From: JAAZMF01 sp036786445
GTDB taxonomy: Bacteria; Bacillota; Limnochordia; DTU087
Assembly: GCA_036786445.1 (NCBI GenBank)
Contig: DAIQRD010000030.1
Location: 1 to 21,975 of the forward strand
Direction: 5' to 3'
Length of the DNA stretch: 21,975 bases
Positions 14,613 through 21,532 of the stretch are shown here, in pieces. The notes under the pieces were generated by a model, which worked only from the letters and a program-made list of their open reading frames with translations, was not told the DNA's origin and did no database searches. A program made the position numbers and the translations under genes. Each line of letters opens with the position of its first letter. Within the stretch, counting starts at the first letter, position 1.

Positions 14613-14640
14613 ACTATGGGAGCCAGCTATTACATGCCAA
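14613..14640 (-). promoter_or_regulatory. Candidate promoter of the TPR gene, overlapped by an inverted repeat
   Basis: On the minus strand TTGGCA (14635-14640, 5/6) is followed by a 16-nt spacer and CATAGT (14613-14618, 4/6). The -10-like hexamer sits in the loop of an 8-bp inverted repeat (14605-14612 CTGACTCC with 14619-14626 GGAGCCAG, one G-T). A second short repeat, CTGAT/ATCAG, lies at 14644-14657. These could be operator sites or leader hairpins. Confidence 0.3.
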
Positions 14641-14713
14641 CCACTGATCTATATCAGCAGAACAGCATACCCTGTCTATTTCGGCATTGAGCTACGACTT
14701 CCTCCAACCTTTA

Positions 14714-14722
14714 TGGTATACT
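14714..14722 (+). promoter_or_regulatory. Extended -10 promoter element for rqcH
   Basis: TGG directly before TATACT (14717-14722, 5/6 to TATAAT) forms an extended -10 element (TGn-TATACT). The -35 region is poor. Transcription would start near 14729, about 38 nt before the rqcH ATG. Confidence 0.5.
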
Positions 14723-14766
14723 TAGAGGGAAAATCTGACGGAATCTTCTAAGGATGTGAGCTAACC

Positions 14767-16542
14767 ATGGCATTAGATGGAGTCGCCCTAGCGGCAGTTA
14801 AGGTCGAATTACAGGAGCTGATCAACTCCCGGATCACCAAGATCTACCAGCCTGAGAGACGGGAGATAATCCTGCATTGTCGCCAACCCGGTGTTAGCTT
14901 ACCGGTTGTCTTATCTGCTGACACCCAAAATGCCCGAGCCCACTTGGCCACGATTGTACCAGACAATCCCCCTAGTCCACCATCCTTCTGTATGCTGCTT
15001 CGCAAATACCTAGAAGGCGGCCGCGTTACCAAGGTCACGCAGCCAGACCTAGAGCGCATATTGGAAATCACAGTGGAAAACATCGGTGAGACCGGCGAAT
15101 TGACTGAGTTTCGGCTCATCGTCGAGATGATGGGGCGGCACAGCAACATCATCCTCTTGGATAGCTCTGATAAGGTTCTCGATGCCATAGTGCGGGTGGA
15201 TAGCCGCATCAATCGCCATCGAGAGATTCTGCCTGGAGTACGTTACATATCGCCACCAGAGCAAGACAAGCTACCCCCCCTAGGCCTGAATTGGCAGGCA
15301 TTTTTGAGCCGTTTGGCCCCAGCTCAACCCCAAGCTCGCCTAGCTAGGCTCATGCTAGACAATGTTGGGGGTATAGGTCCCCTCACAGCCAGGGAACTAG
15401 TTTACCGAGGTGGATATGACCCTGAGACAACCAGGCAGGATGTCGATGAGGACGGGCTCAAAGCCCTTTACACCGCTATTACGGACTTGTCCAAATCAAT
15501 TGGCCAAGAAGAGTATACTCCGGAGGTCTTGAGAGACGTGGACGGCAGATTGGAGGATGTGTCGGCAATTGCCCTAACCCACCATAGTCAAGAGGCCCGC
15601 CAAGGCTTTAGCTCCATATCCTTGGCCTTAGAAGCATATTACGGCACAAAAGCAGCCCAAAACAAGATTGCCAACGCCAAGCATAACCTCTCCCGGGTGC
15701 TCAATGGTCACCAACGGAGAGTATCCAAGAAACTTACCGCTCAAAAGGCGGCTCTTGATCAGGCAGGAGCAGCCGATGCTTACCGCATTTTCGGTGAACT
15801 GCTTACAGCCCACCTTTATCAAGTAGAAAAGGGTATGTGTTCCATCACTGTGCCCAACTTCTACGCGCCTCTACAAGAAGAAATCGATATACCTCTGGAT
15901 CCCAGGCTGACTCCCTCTAGAAACGCCCAAGCGTATTTTCGCCGCTATGATAAAGCTAAGAAGACCAAGATAGCTGGCCTGCGTCAATATAACCGAACAC
16001 TCAGAGAGCAACGATACCTAGATCAGGTCCAAGCCACCATAGATCTAGCTCCAGATCTCCTGGACATTCAGGAGATCGAAAGGGAATTGATAGAAGAAGG
16101 GTATATGAAACCAAAGAAGGCAGATTCCCGCAAGCGGCGCCCCCCTGCGCCATCATTGCCCTTGCGGTTTCGATCCCAGGATGGCCTAGATATTCTAGTG
16201 GGGAGAAATAACCGCCAAAATGACCATGTCACCTTTAGGTTAGCCCGGTCAGAGGACATCTGGCTCCATGTTAAAGAGATACCGGGCTCCCATGTCATAA
16301 TCAAAGGCCAAGGCACGGAAATACCCCAGCAAACCCTCCAAGAGGCCGCTCTCTTGGCAGCGTACTACAGCAAAGCCCAAAACGGGGAGAATGTGCCAGT
16401 AGACTACACTATGCGCAAACATGTCCGCAAACCCAGGGGAGCTAAGCCCGGCATGGTAATCTACGACCACCAAACAACTTTGTATGTGTCACCCCGGCCT
16501 GATGCCATCATGCCTATTAAAAACCGGCTAAAGAGAGACTAA
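14767..16542 (+). CDS. rqcH: RqcH (NFACT family) ribosome quality-control factor
   Basis: A 591-residue protein of the NEMF/Rqc2/RqcH family (Bacillus YloA, formerly the fibronectin-binding-like FbpA family). The N-terminal NFACT-N domain starts MALDGVALAAVKVELQ; two helix-hairpin-helix and coiled-coil segments follow (about 190-430), then the C-terminal NFACT-R/DUF814 domain (LPLRFRSQDGLDILVGRNN, DIWLHVKEIPGSHVI, KHVRKPRGAKPGMVIY). RqcH binds stalled 50S-peptidyl-tRNA complexes and recruits tRNA-Ala to add C-terminal alanine tails for degradation. The Asp-Arg pair needed for tRNA binding in B. subtilis (about 97-98) appears here as E96-R97 (LERIL), a conservative change. The ATG follows AAGGATGTGAG. 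The gene is divergent from the TPR gene. Confidence 0.95.
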   Translation: MALDGVALAAVKVELQELINSRITKIYQPERREIILHCRQPGVSLPVVLSADTQNARAHLATIVPDNPPSPPSFCMLLRKYLEGGRVTKVTQPDLERILEITVENIGETGELTEFRLIVEMMGRHSNIILLDSSDKVLDAIVRVDSRINRHREILPGVRYISPPEQDKLPPLGLNWQAFLSRLAPAQPQARLARLMLDNVGGIGPLTARELVYRGGYDPETTRQDVDEDGLKALYTAITDLSKSIGQEEYTPEVLRDVDGRLEDVSAIALTHHSQEARQGFSSISLALEAYYGTKAAQNKIANAKHNLSRVLNGHQRRVSKKLTAQKAALDQAGAADAYRIFGELLTAHLYQVEKGMCSITVPNFYAPLQEEIDIPLDPRLTPSRNAQAYFRRYDKAKKTKIAGLRQYNRTLREQRYLDQVQATIDLAPDLLDIQEIERELIEEGYMKPKKADSRKRRPPAPSLPLRFRSQDGLDILVGRNNRQNDHVTFRLARSEDIWLHVKEIPGSHVIIKGQGTEIPQQTLQEAALLAAYYSKAQNGENVPVDYTMRKHVRKPRGAKPGMVIYDHQTTLYVSPRPDAIMPIKNRLKRD

Positions 16543-16601
16543 ACGGGAGACTAGTATGAGAAGACTATCATTGCTTGTGTAAAGTAGGCGTTGCGTGCTG
16601 A

Positions 16602-16934
16602 TTAGGACCACCCGGCCATCAGGTGTTTCTTCTTCTCAGTGCTATCTAGGACTTTAGCACAGCTTTCCCAGTCGACTTTATCAACGTCAACATGGTACCT
16701 AAGCTTAAAGGGATGGTGCAGGGGCATAGCTTGGATCTCGCGTAACAGCCCACCGCGACAAAGCCCCACCTTACCCACAGGTGGGGCTTTGCTGTTCCTC
16801 AGAAAATGGGCGAGTTCTCCGTTGCCAAAGGGGATCCTATAGCATTCCGGCCATCTACACCCACCCTCTGTCCTATGTAGGCTAGCACCACCAAAGGCAC
16901 TACCTAATGGATCCGTCAGCAGGTATTGACCTGA
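16602..16934 (-). pseudogene. Unrecognised open frame, possibly a gene remnant
   Basis: A stop-free run of 110 codons on the minus strand (stop TAA at 16602-16604, upstream stop TAA at 16935-16937). The frame encodes, among others, TDPLGSAFGGASLHRTEGG, CYRIPFGNGELAHFLRNS and PFKLRYHVDVDKVDWESCA. Just before the upstream stop, a +1 frame contains an ATG and MFLTSVRIIRSIPADG, so a single frameshift could join the two. I do not recognise the product. The terminator-like hairpin lies inside the frame (encoding KAPPVGKVGLC), which argues against function. It could be a decayed gene or a chance open frame. Confidence 0.2.
16760..16790. terminator. Bidirectional terminator hairpin between rqcH and purH
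   Basis: AAAGCCCCACCT (16760-16771) pairs perfectly with AGGTGGGGCTTT (16779-16790), a 12-bp stem with a 7-nt loop. The flanking A and T runs are only three long and form part of the stem, but the very stable GC stem lies midway between two convergent genes, as expected for a shared terminator. Confidence 0.6.
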
Positions 16935-17028
16935 TTATCCTGACGCTTGTCAGAAACATTCTGGCTATGCCTGCCTTTTCCTGCCTGGGCAAAGTTAATT
17001 TATCGTGAAATCGCCAATTCTCCGGGAA

Positions 17029-18615
17029 TTAGTGACGGAAATGCCTTCGCCCTGTCAAGATCATGGCAATACCTGCCTCATTACACGCGGCGATGGAGTC
17101 CTTGTCCCGAATAGAACCGCCGGGCTGGATGATAGCAACTATACCGTATTTAGTAGCCACCTTCACCACATCATCAAAGGGGAAGAAGGCATCGGAAGCC
17201 AATATAGCCCCTTTAGCTCCTTCCCCTGCCTGCTTCAGCGCAATGGAGGCCGCCTCCACCCTGTTCATCTGGCCAGCTCCGATCCCCAGTGACATACCGC
17301 CTTTTGCAATGGCGATGGCATTGGACTTCACGAACTTGACCACTTGCCAGCCGAACCTGAGATCCGCCCGGAGTGCCTCCGGAGGCTCTGTCTCAGTAAC
17401 CACTTTCCAGCTAGCTTCATCATCTGCCACTGTATCGGCTTCCTGAATCAACCAGCCACCTTTGACTCTCTTGAAATCCCACCAGCCATCTCTCTCTGGA
17501 CTGGCTAAACCCGGCAGCTGTAAGAGACGCAGATTCTTCTTCTCCTGCAATATGGCCAGTGCTTCAGGCTCGAAATCCGGAGCGATGATTACCTCTAGGA
17601 AGATTTTCGCCATTTTCGCGGCAGTAGCACCATCTACCGGCCGGTTGCAGGCGATGATTCCCCCAAAAATGCTCACCGGATCCCCATCATACGCCTTCTG
17701 ATAAGCTTCGGCCAACGTATCGGCTATGGCCCACCCGCAGGGGTTGGCATGTTTGATGGCTACTACAGCTGGTTCACTGAACACTTTTGCCATTTCCACT
17801 GCAGCGGCCCCATCATTGATATTATTGAAAGAAAGCTCCTTACCATGAAGCTGCGTGGCCTTGCACAGCGCATCATAGGGAGGGTAAATATCCCTATAGA
17901 AAGCAGCCCTTTGATGGGGGTTTTCTCCGTAGCGCAGCTCCTGCTGCAACACCATGGGCACAAATCCTTGTAATGGAAATACTGTGGAACTAGAAGCATC
18001 GCTACCTAGTGCGCGGTTGCCTTGTCCCGCCTCCTGGGCAAGGTAGCTGTGGATAACAGCATCATATTGCGCTGTATGCCCAAAGGCTTCCAAGGCTAGC
18101 TCCCGTCGAACCGCTTCTGGTAATGACCCTGCACCCTCCTGCAGCAGCTTCAGGATCTCAGGATAACGCTTGGGATTGACGATGACAGCAACTCCAGGGA
18201 AATTCTTGGCTGCAGCCCGGATCATAGTGGGTCCGCCGATATCGATATTCTCCAAAGCATCGATCAGCGAGACGTTCTCCTTGGCCACAGTCTCGGCGAA
18301 GGGATATAGATTAACAACGACCAGATCGATGAGGCCAATGCCTAGGTTCTTCAGCTCATCTAGATGGGCGGGAACATCTCTTCTAGCCAGTATGCCTCCA
18401 TGGACAAATGGGTGCAAAGTCTTGACCCTACCGCCCAAGCACTCAGGGAAATCAGTGATATCCTGAACAGGCAAAACAGGGATCCCAGCTTTTTCCAGAG
18501 TGGCATGTGTGCCACCAGTGGAGATTATCTCCACCCCTAGCTTAGATAGACCTCGAGCAAATTCCACAATTCCTTGCTTGTCGGAGACACTGATCAAAGC
18601 TCGTTTGATACGCAT
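17029..18615 (-). CDS. purH: Bifunctional AICAR formyltransferase / IMP cyclohydrolase
   Basis: A 528-residue enzyme carrying out the last two steps of IMP synthesis. The N-terminal MGS-like cyclohydrolase domain (1-about 195) shows STGGTHATL (32-40), GGRVKTLHP (61-69) and IDIGGPTMIRAAAKN. The C-terminal AICAR transformylase domain has RYGENPHQRA (228-237) and the catalytic K288-H289 in KHANPCGWA. It uses 10-formyl-THF, the same donor as Fmt. The ATG at 18615 follows GAGAGGAG at about 9 nt. It is a single-gene transcription unit: a near-consensus promoter, a ZTP riboswitch, then purH. Other pur genes are not nearby. Confidence 0.97.
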   Translation of the reverse strand: MRIKRALISVSDKQGIVEFARGLSKLGVEIISTGGTHATLEKAGIPVLPVQDITDFPECLGGRVKTLHPFVHGGILARRDVPAHLDELKNLGIGLIDLVVVNLYPFAETVAKENVSLIDALENIDIGGPTMIRAAAKNFPGVAVIVNPKRYPEILKLLQEGAGSLPEAVRRELALEAFGHTAQYDAVIHSYLAQEAGQGNRALGSDASSSTVFPLQGFVPMVLQQELRYGENPHQRAAFYRDIYPPYDALCKATQLHGKELSFNNINDGAAAVEMAKVFSEPAVVAIKHANPCGWAIADTLAEAYQKAYDGDPVSIFGGIIACNRPVDGATAAKMAKIFLEVIIAPDFEPEALAILQEKKNLRLLQLPGLASPERDGWWDFKRVKGGWLIQEADTVADDEASWKVVTETEPPEALRADLRFGWQVVKFVKSNAIAIAKGGMSLGIGAGQMNRVEAASIALKQAGEGAKGAILASDAFFPFDDVVKVATKYGIVAIIQPGGSIRDKDSIAACNEAGIAMILTGRRHFRH

Positions 18616-18700
18616 TGCATCTACTCCTCTCTCTTGATCAATTGGGTAGACTCCATAGCCCCAGTGTTTCGTTGGTCAGGTATAGTCTTTGCCTCCAAAT

Positions 18701-18806
18701 AGAAAACCACCTGAGCTATAGGTGCCCAGGCGGTCGGCTAATTATAATCAAGCCCTGCTCCCCAGTGGTTGTCCACCTTTATCCGCCAGTCGCAAGGGTG
18801 ATATTA
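18701..18806 (-). ncRNA. ZTP (pfl-motif) riboswitch with overlapping terminator, controls purH
   Basis: The minus-strand leader carries the conserved halves of the pfl motif. GCGACTGGCGGA lies at 18782-18793, hairpin GTGG-ACAA-CCAC follows, then CTGGGGAGC, then GCCGA and CCGCCTGGGCA (18723-18733). GGCGG of the first half can pair with CCGCC of the second (the pseudoknot). Immediately after, ACCGCCTGGGC (18724-18734) can instead form an 11-bp stem with GCTCAGGTGGT (18706-18716), including G-U pairs, followed by TTTT. This is the known ON-switch logic: ZMP/ZTP binding holds the pseudoknot and prevents the terminator. ZMP is the PurH substrate AICAR ribotide, so substrate build-up would induce the enzyme. 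Confidence 0.92.
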
Positions 18807-18818
18807 TGTTGTGCTTTC

Positions 18819-18848
18819 ATTCTAGCCCTACTGTCAGCTCCCTGTCAA
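18819..18848 (-). promoter_or_regulatory. Sigma-A promoter of the riboswitch-purH unit
   Basis: On the minus strand a perfect TTGACA (18843-18848) is followed by an 18-nt spacer and TAGAAT (18819-18824, 5/6). Predicted transcription starts near 18812, a few bases before the ZTP aptamer, giving a leader of about 200 nt. An inverted repeat abuts the -35 box. Confidence 0.82.
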
Positions 18849-18873
18849 CCCTCAACTTGTGCTGACTGAGGGT
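18848..18873. promoter_or_regulatory. Inverted repeat at the purH/comFB divergent promoter region
   Basis: ACCCTCA (18848-18854) and TGAGGGT (18867-18873) form a perfect 7-bp inverted repeat with a 12-bp spacer, touching the purH -35 box. On the plus strand a weak candidate promoter for comFB (CTGACT 18862-18867, 16-nt spacer, TCTAAT 18884-18889) overlaps its right arm. It does not resemble the Bacillus PurR box. It is a candidate operator for an unidentified regulator. Confidence 0.3.
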
Positions 18874-18990
18874 CAGAAATGATTCTAATTATCTAGTTGC
18901 TCTCCCGTAATCGCCACAGACAGCAAAGGAAAGAGCCTCACCCATGCAGAAATGTATCTGTATACCACTACAGTAAAAGGGGTTGGTCAA

Positions 18991-19284
18991 ATGTCCGTCC
19001 ATAACTGTGTTTTGGAGGAAGTTCAACGCCAACTGCAAATACATCTGGCCCAAGAACCGGGAGCCCTTATCTGCCCATGCCTGCAGTGTCAAAACGATGT
19101 AGTGGCTCTAGCCGCCACCCGGTTGCCTGCAAGGTACACTGCGTCCACCCAGGGCCGCTTGCTGGCCGGGTTTGAGCTCCAAAGCAAGCAAATACAACTA
19201 GACATCTTCAAGGCTATCATCCAAGCGATCAAGCAGGTGAATAACGCGCCCCGCCATGATCCAGGCCGCCTAGTCATGCCATAG
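18991..19284 (+). CDS. comFB: ComFB-family protein
   Basis: A 97-residue protein matching the late-competence ComFB family (PF10719). An N-terminal helix (NCVLEEVQRQLQ) is followed by the cysteine cluster CPCLQC (C28, C30, C33) and the typical QNDVVALAATRLPARYTAS, then a C-terminal helix ending APRHD. The cysteines probably bind zinc. ComFB is encoded in the comF operon of B. subtilis but is not essential for transformation there, and its role is not clear; related proteins elsewhere bind cyclic dinucleotides. The ATG at 18991 follows AAAAGGGG; an in-frame ATG at 18952 would add 13 unrelated residues. No comFA or comFC is nearby, so this is a stand-alone copy. It converges on uraA with a 24-bp gap. 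Confidence 0.82.
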   Translation: MSVHNCVLEEVQRQLQIHLAQEPGALICPCLQCQNDVVALAATRLPARYTASTQGRLLAGFELQSKQIQLDIFKAIIQAIKQVNNAPRHDPGRLVMP

Positions 19285-19308
19285 TATCTTTGCCTATTGT
19301 CTGGCGGG

Positions 19309-20592
19309 TTATTGCCTCTTGGCTTTTGCGTCCGTTTCCTCCAGACCTGTCGGAAGCACCAAATTGAGCACAATACCTACTATAGCCGCCAAAGCCATGC
19401 CCTCCAGCACGATGGTGCCTAATTGCAGCTTGGCACCGCCAATGCCCAGTACCAGAATCACCGAGGAGATAATCAAGTTACGCTTGTTACCAAAGTCAAT
19501 CCCACTCTCCACCAGGGTCCTAATGCCAGACGAAGCAATTACCCCAAACAGCATGATACTAATACCGCCCATAACTGGCTCCGGAATAGTCTGAATCAGC
19601 ACTCCGAATTTCTGCATGAAGGACAGCAATATTGCCATCACCGCTGCTGTAGCTATGACCCAGACGGAGTAGACCCCGGTTATGGCCATTACTCCAATGT
19701 TCTCTCCATAAGTTGTATTGGGCGGCCCACCCAAGAAGCCCGCCAGCAAGGTTGCTAGTCCATCACCTAAAATCGTCCGATGGAGACCTGGATCCCTATA
19801 GAAGTCCCTATCGACAACTCTGCTGAGGACCAGAACATCTCCCAGATGTTCGGCAATGGTCACTAGCCCCACAGGCAAGATCATGGCTATGGCTGGCCAA
19901 GAGAAGGCTACATGATGACCTACCGGCAAGGCGAACCATGCTGCTTCCCTAACTGGACCTAGATCAACAGCCCCCTGGAGCAAAGCAAACACGTAGCCTG
20001 CTACAACGCCAATCAGAATGGGGATCACCGCTAGGAAACCTTTAAAGAACACTGAAGACAAGATAGCCACCGCTAGGGTAAAAAGAGAGATCCGCACATT
20101 CACATTAGCGAAGCTAACGGAATCACCGGCTAGCCCTGCCATGCTCACACCTGTGGAAGCCAATCCCAATCCTATGACTACGATTACCGATCCGATGACG
20201 ACAGGTGGCAGCACCCTATCTAGCCAATTGACGCCTATAAAGGAAATAACCAAAGCAACTAATGCGTACAACAGGCCTACAGCCACAGCGCCACCTAGGG
20301 CATATCCTGGGCCGAATTGGCTAGCTACAGCGATCAGTGGTGCGATAAACGCAAAAGATGAACCAAGATACGCGGGAACCTTGAATTGTGTAATTGCCAA
20401 GAACAGGAGTGTACCTGCACCGGCGGTCAACAGCGCCACACCCGGGGGAATCACCATAGTGCCTGAACCACCGTTAACCAATAAAGGTACTAATATTGTT
20501 GCGCCAAACATGGCAAACAAATGCTGTAAACCCAGTGGTATCATCTGAACCATAGGTAGTCTCTCATGTACGCCGATACCTTCTTGTGCCAT
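19309..20592 (-). CDS. uraA: Uracil permease
   Basis: A 427-residue membrane protein of the nucleobase-cation symporter-2 family (UraA/PyrP), with about 14 hydrophobic segments. Signatures include LGLQHLFAMFGATILVPLL at the N-terminus, the substrate-site region VGLVTIAEHLGD and GGPPNTTYGENIGVMAITGVYS. It imports uracil with protons. The ATG at 20592 follows GGGGAGGCAGAAAA. It is preceded by a PyrR attenuator, so uptake is shut off when pyrimidine nucleotides are plentiful. The order rluD-pyrR-uraA equals B. subtilis ylyB-pyrR-pyrP, but the biosynthetic genes that follow there (pyrB, pyrC and so on) are not present downstream. Confidence 0.96.
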   Translation of the reverse strand: MAQEGIGVHERLPMVQMIPLGLQHLFAMFGATILVPLLVNGGSGTMVIPPGVALLTAGAGTLLFLAITQFKVPAYLGSSFAFIAPLIAVASQFGPGYALGGAVAVGLLYALVALVISFIGVNWLDRVLPPVVIGSVIVVIGLGLASTGVSMAGLAGDSVSFANVNVRISLFTLAVAILSSVFFKGFLAVIPILIGVVAGYVFALLQGAVDLGPVREAAWFALPVGHHVAFSWPAIAMILPVGLVTIAEHLGDVLVLSRVVDRDFYRDPGLHRTILGDGLATLLAGFLGGPPNTTYGENIGVMAITGVYSVWVIATAAVMAILLSFMQKFGVLIQTIPEPVMGGISIMLFGVIASSGIRTLVESGIDFGNKRNLIISSVILVLGIGGAKLQLGTIVLEGMALAAIVGIVLNLVLPTGLEETDAKAKRQ

Positions 20593-20711
20593 TTTTCTGC
20601 CTCCCCGTTTGTATGTAGATTGCGTCTAGACCCACTCACTACTTAGTAGTTTCTGGCCCTCCACCCCCTTTCATGTTGGATAAAAGCTCCACTAACCTAT
20701 TCCTTGGGCAC

Positions 20712-20797
20712 AAAAAAACTGCCACCCGAAAAGAGCAGCAGCAATGCTAATCAGCAGGAATGTTGCCCTTTTCAGTCTCACAGGACTGGCTTAAAGA
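20712..20797 (-). ncRNA. PyrR-dependent attenuator before uraA
   Basis: On the minus strand the PyrR-binding loop reads AGTCCTGTGAGACT (20774-20787), matching ARUCCNGNGAGGYU with one change. The next nine bases, GAAAAGGGC (20765-20773), can form an antiterminator with GCTCTTTTC (20728-20736). The competing terminator pairs CTGCTGCTC (20733-20741) with GGGTGGCAG (20719-20727), with G-U pairs and a TTTTC loop, followed by seven T (20712-20718). UMP-bound PyrR would stabilise the binding hairpin, free the terminator and stop uraA transcription. Confidence 0.9.
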
Positions 20798-20836
20798 GAT
20801 ATGAAGCTACTGATGGAGTCTACCGTTACTCACGTC

Positions 20837-21388
20837 CTATCCATCGGCGGGCTCCTCAATCAGAACTCGTTCTTCACCATCAGTATCCCTGAGCCGCACA
20901 CTAACTATTTCTCGCCGGGCTGTAGGAACATTCTTGCCGACGTAATCAGCCCGAATAGGCAGCTCTCGGTGTCCTCGATCAATAATTATCGCCAGCTGAA
21001 TCTGGGGAGGGCGACCATAATCGACCAAAGCATCCAGGGCAGCCCGGGTGGTGCGTCCGGTAAATAGGACATCATCAACCAAAACCACAATTTTGCCGTT
21101 GATATTGCCAGGCAATTTGGTTTCATGTACCACCGGCTGCTCGGCAATGGTGCTCAAATCGTCCCGATACAAAGTGATATCCAATATGCCCACTGGTACG
21201 ATCTTACCTTCAATCGCAGCGATCCGCTCAGCTAGCCGCTGAGATAACGGTACCCCCCGGGTGCGTATCCCAACTAGCATCAGGTCCTGAACTCCCTTGT
21301 TGCGCTCTACGATCTCGTGGGCAATCCTGGTCAAAACCCGGCCAATACCGGCTTCATCCATGATCTGGGCTTTTTCAATGAGATCCAA
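20837..21388 (-). CDS. pyrR: PyrR pyr-operon attenuation regulator / uracil phosphoribosyltransferase
   Basis: A 183-residue protein of normal length. It binds pyr mRNA leaders in a UMP-dependent way and usually also has weak uracil phosphoribosyltransferase activity. It shows RVLTRIAHEIVERNKG (17-32), the IRTRG loop (41-45) and the PRPP-binding motif VVLVDDVLFTGRTTRAALDAL (101-121; D105, D106, T110, G111, T113). The TTG at 21388 is chosen because AAGGAAGGTG precedes it at about 6 nt and the protein then starts like its homologues (MDLIEKAQIMDEAGI); an in-frame GTG at 21421 lacks a good RBS. The gene carries an attenuator in its own leader (autoregulation) and a second one before uraA. Confidence 0.96.
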   Translation of the reverse strand: MDLIEKAQIMDEAGIGRVLTRIAHEIVERNKGVQDLMLVGIRTRGVPLSQRLAERIAAIEGKIVPVGILDITLYRDDLSTIAEQPVVHETKLPGNINGKIVVLVDDVLFTGRTTRAALDALVDYGRPPQIQLAIIIDRGHRELPIRADYVGKNVPTARREIVSVRLRDTDGEERVLIEEPADG

Positions 21389-21429
21389 CTTGGCACCTTC
21401 CTTCCAGAGGTCCAAACGCACCCCATAAC

Positions 21430-21510
21430 AAAAATCCCTGCCCCAGAGATCCGTGGCAAGGACATAGCTATCTAATACACCTTGCCGACCTCACAGGGCC
21501 AGATTAAAGG
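21430..21510 (-). ncRNA. PyrR-dependent attenuator in the pyrR leader
   Basis: On the minus strand the PyrR loop core CCTGTGAGG is intact inside GGCCCTGTGAGGTC (21487-21500), where the stem bases differ from the usual AGT...ACT but still pair. The downstream GGCAAGG (21480-21486) pairs exactly with CCTTGCC (21455-21461) as antiterminator. The terminator pairs TCCTTGCC (21455-21462) with GGCAGGGA (21435-21442), followed by TTTTT (21430-21434). The three mutually exclusive helices are visible directly in the sequence. It lies between rluD and pyrR. Confidence 0.92.
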
Positions 21511-21532
21511 CTTGCAATTTAAGCCAATTCTA

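Larger units (their letters stand above)
16543..17028. other. 486-bp gap between convergent rqcH and purH
   Basis: No recognisable gene. It holds a likely bidirectional terminator (16760-16790). On the minus strand, a frame spanning 16602-16934 has no internal stop. The only strong-type in-frame start codons in it are a GTG at 16778 (58 codons) and the ATG of MPLHHPF (41 codons), and neither has a convincing Shine-Dalgarno. A mini-ORF, MRRLSLLV, follows GGGAG just after rqcH (16556-16582). I see no RNA gene here. Confidence 0.5.

Noticed and set aside
14767..16542. RqcH gene as a surface fibronectin-binding adhesin
   Set aside because: The older family name suggests this, but there is no signal peptide and the NFACT-N/NFACT-R domain order marks the ribosome quality-control factor.
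16556..16582. Mini-ORF MRRLSLLV after rqcH with a GGGAG upstream
   Set aside because: Only eight codons, no terminator or conserved context; most likely chance.
20018..20548. Long plus-strand frame antisense to uraA
   Set aside because: Its composition (Thr, Ala, Pro, Lys rich) is the complement of hydrophobic permease codons, a typical shadow frame.
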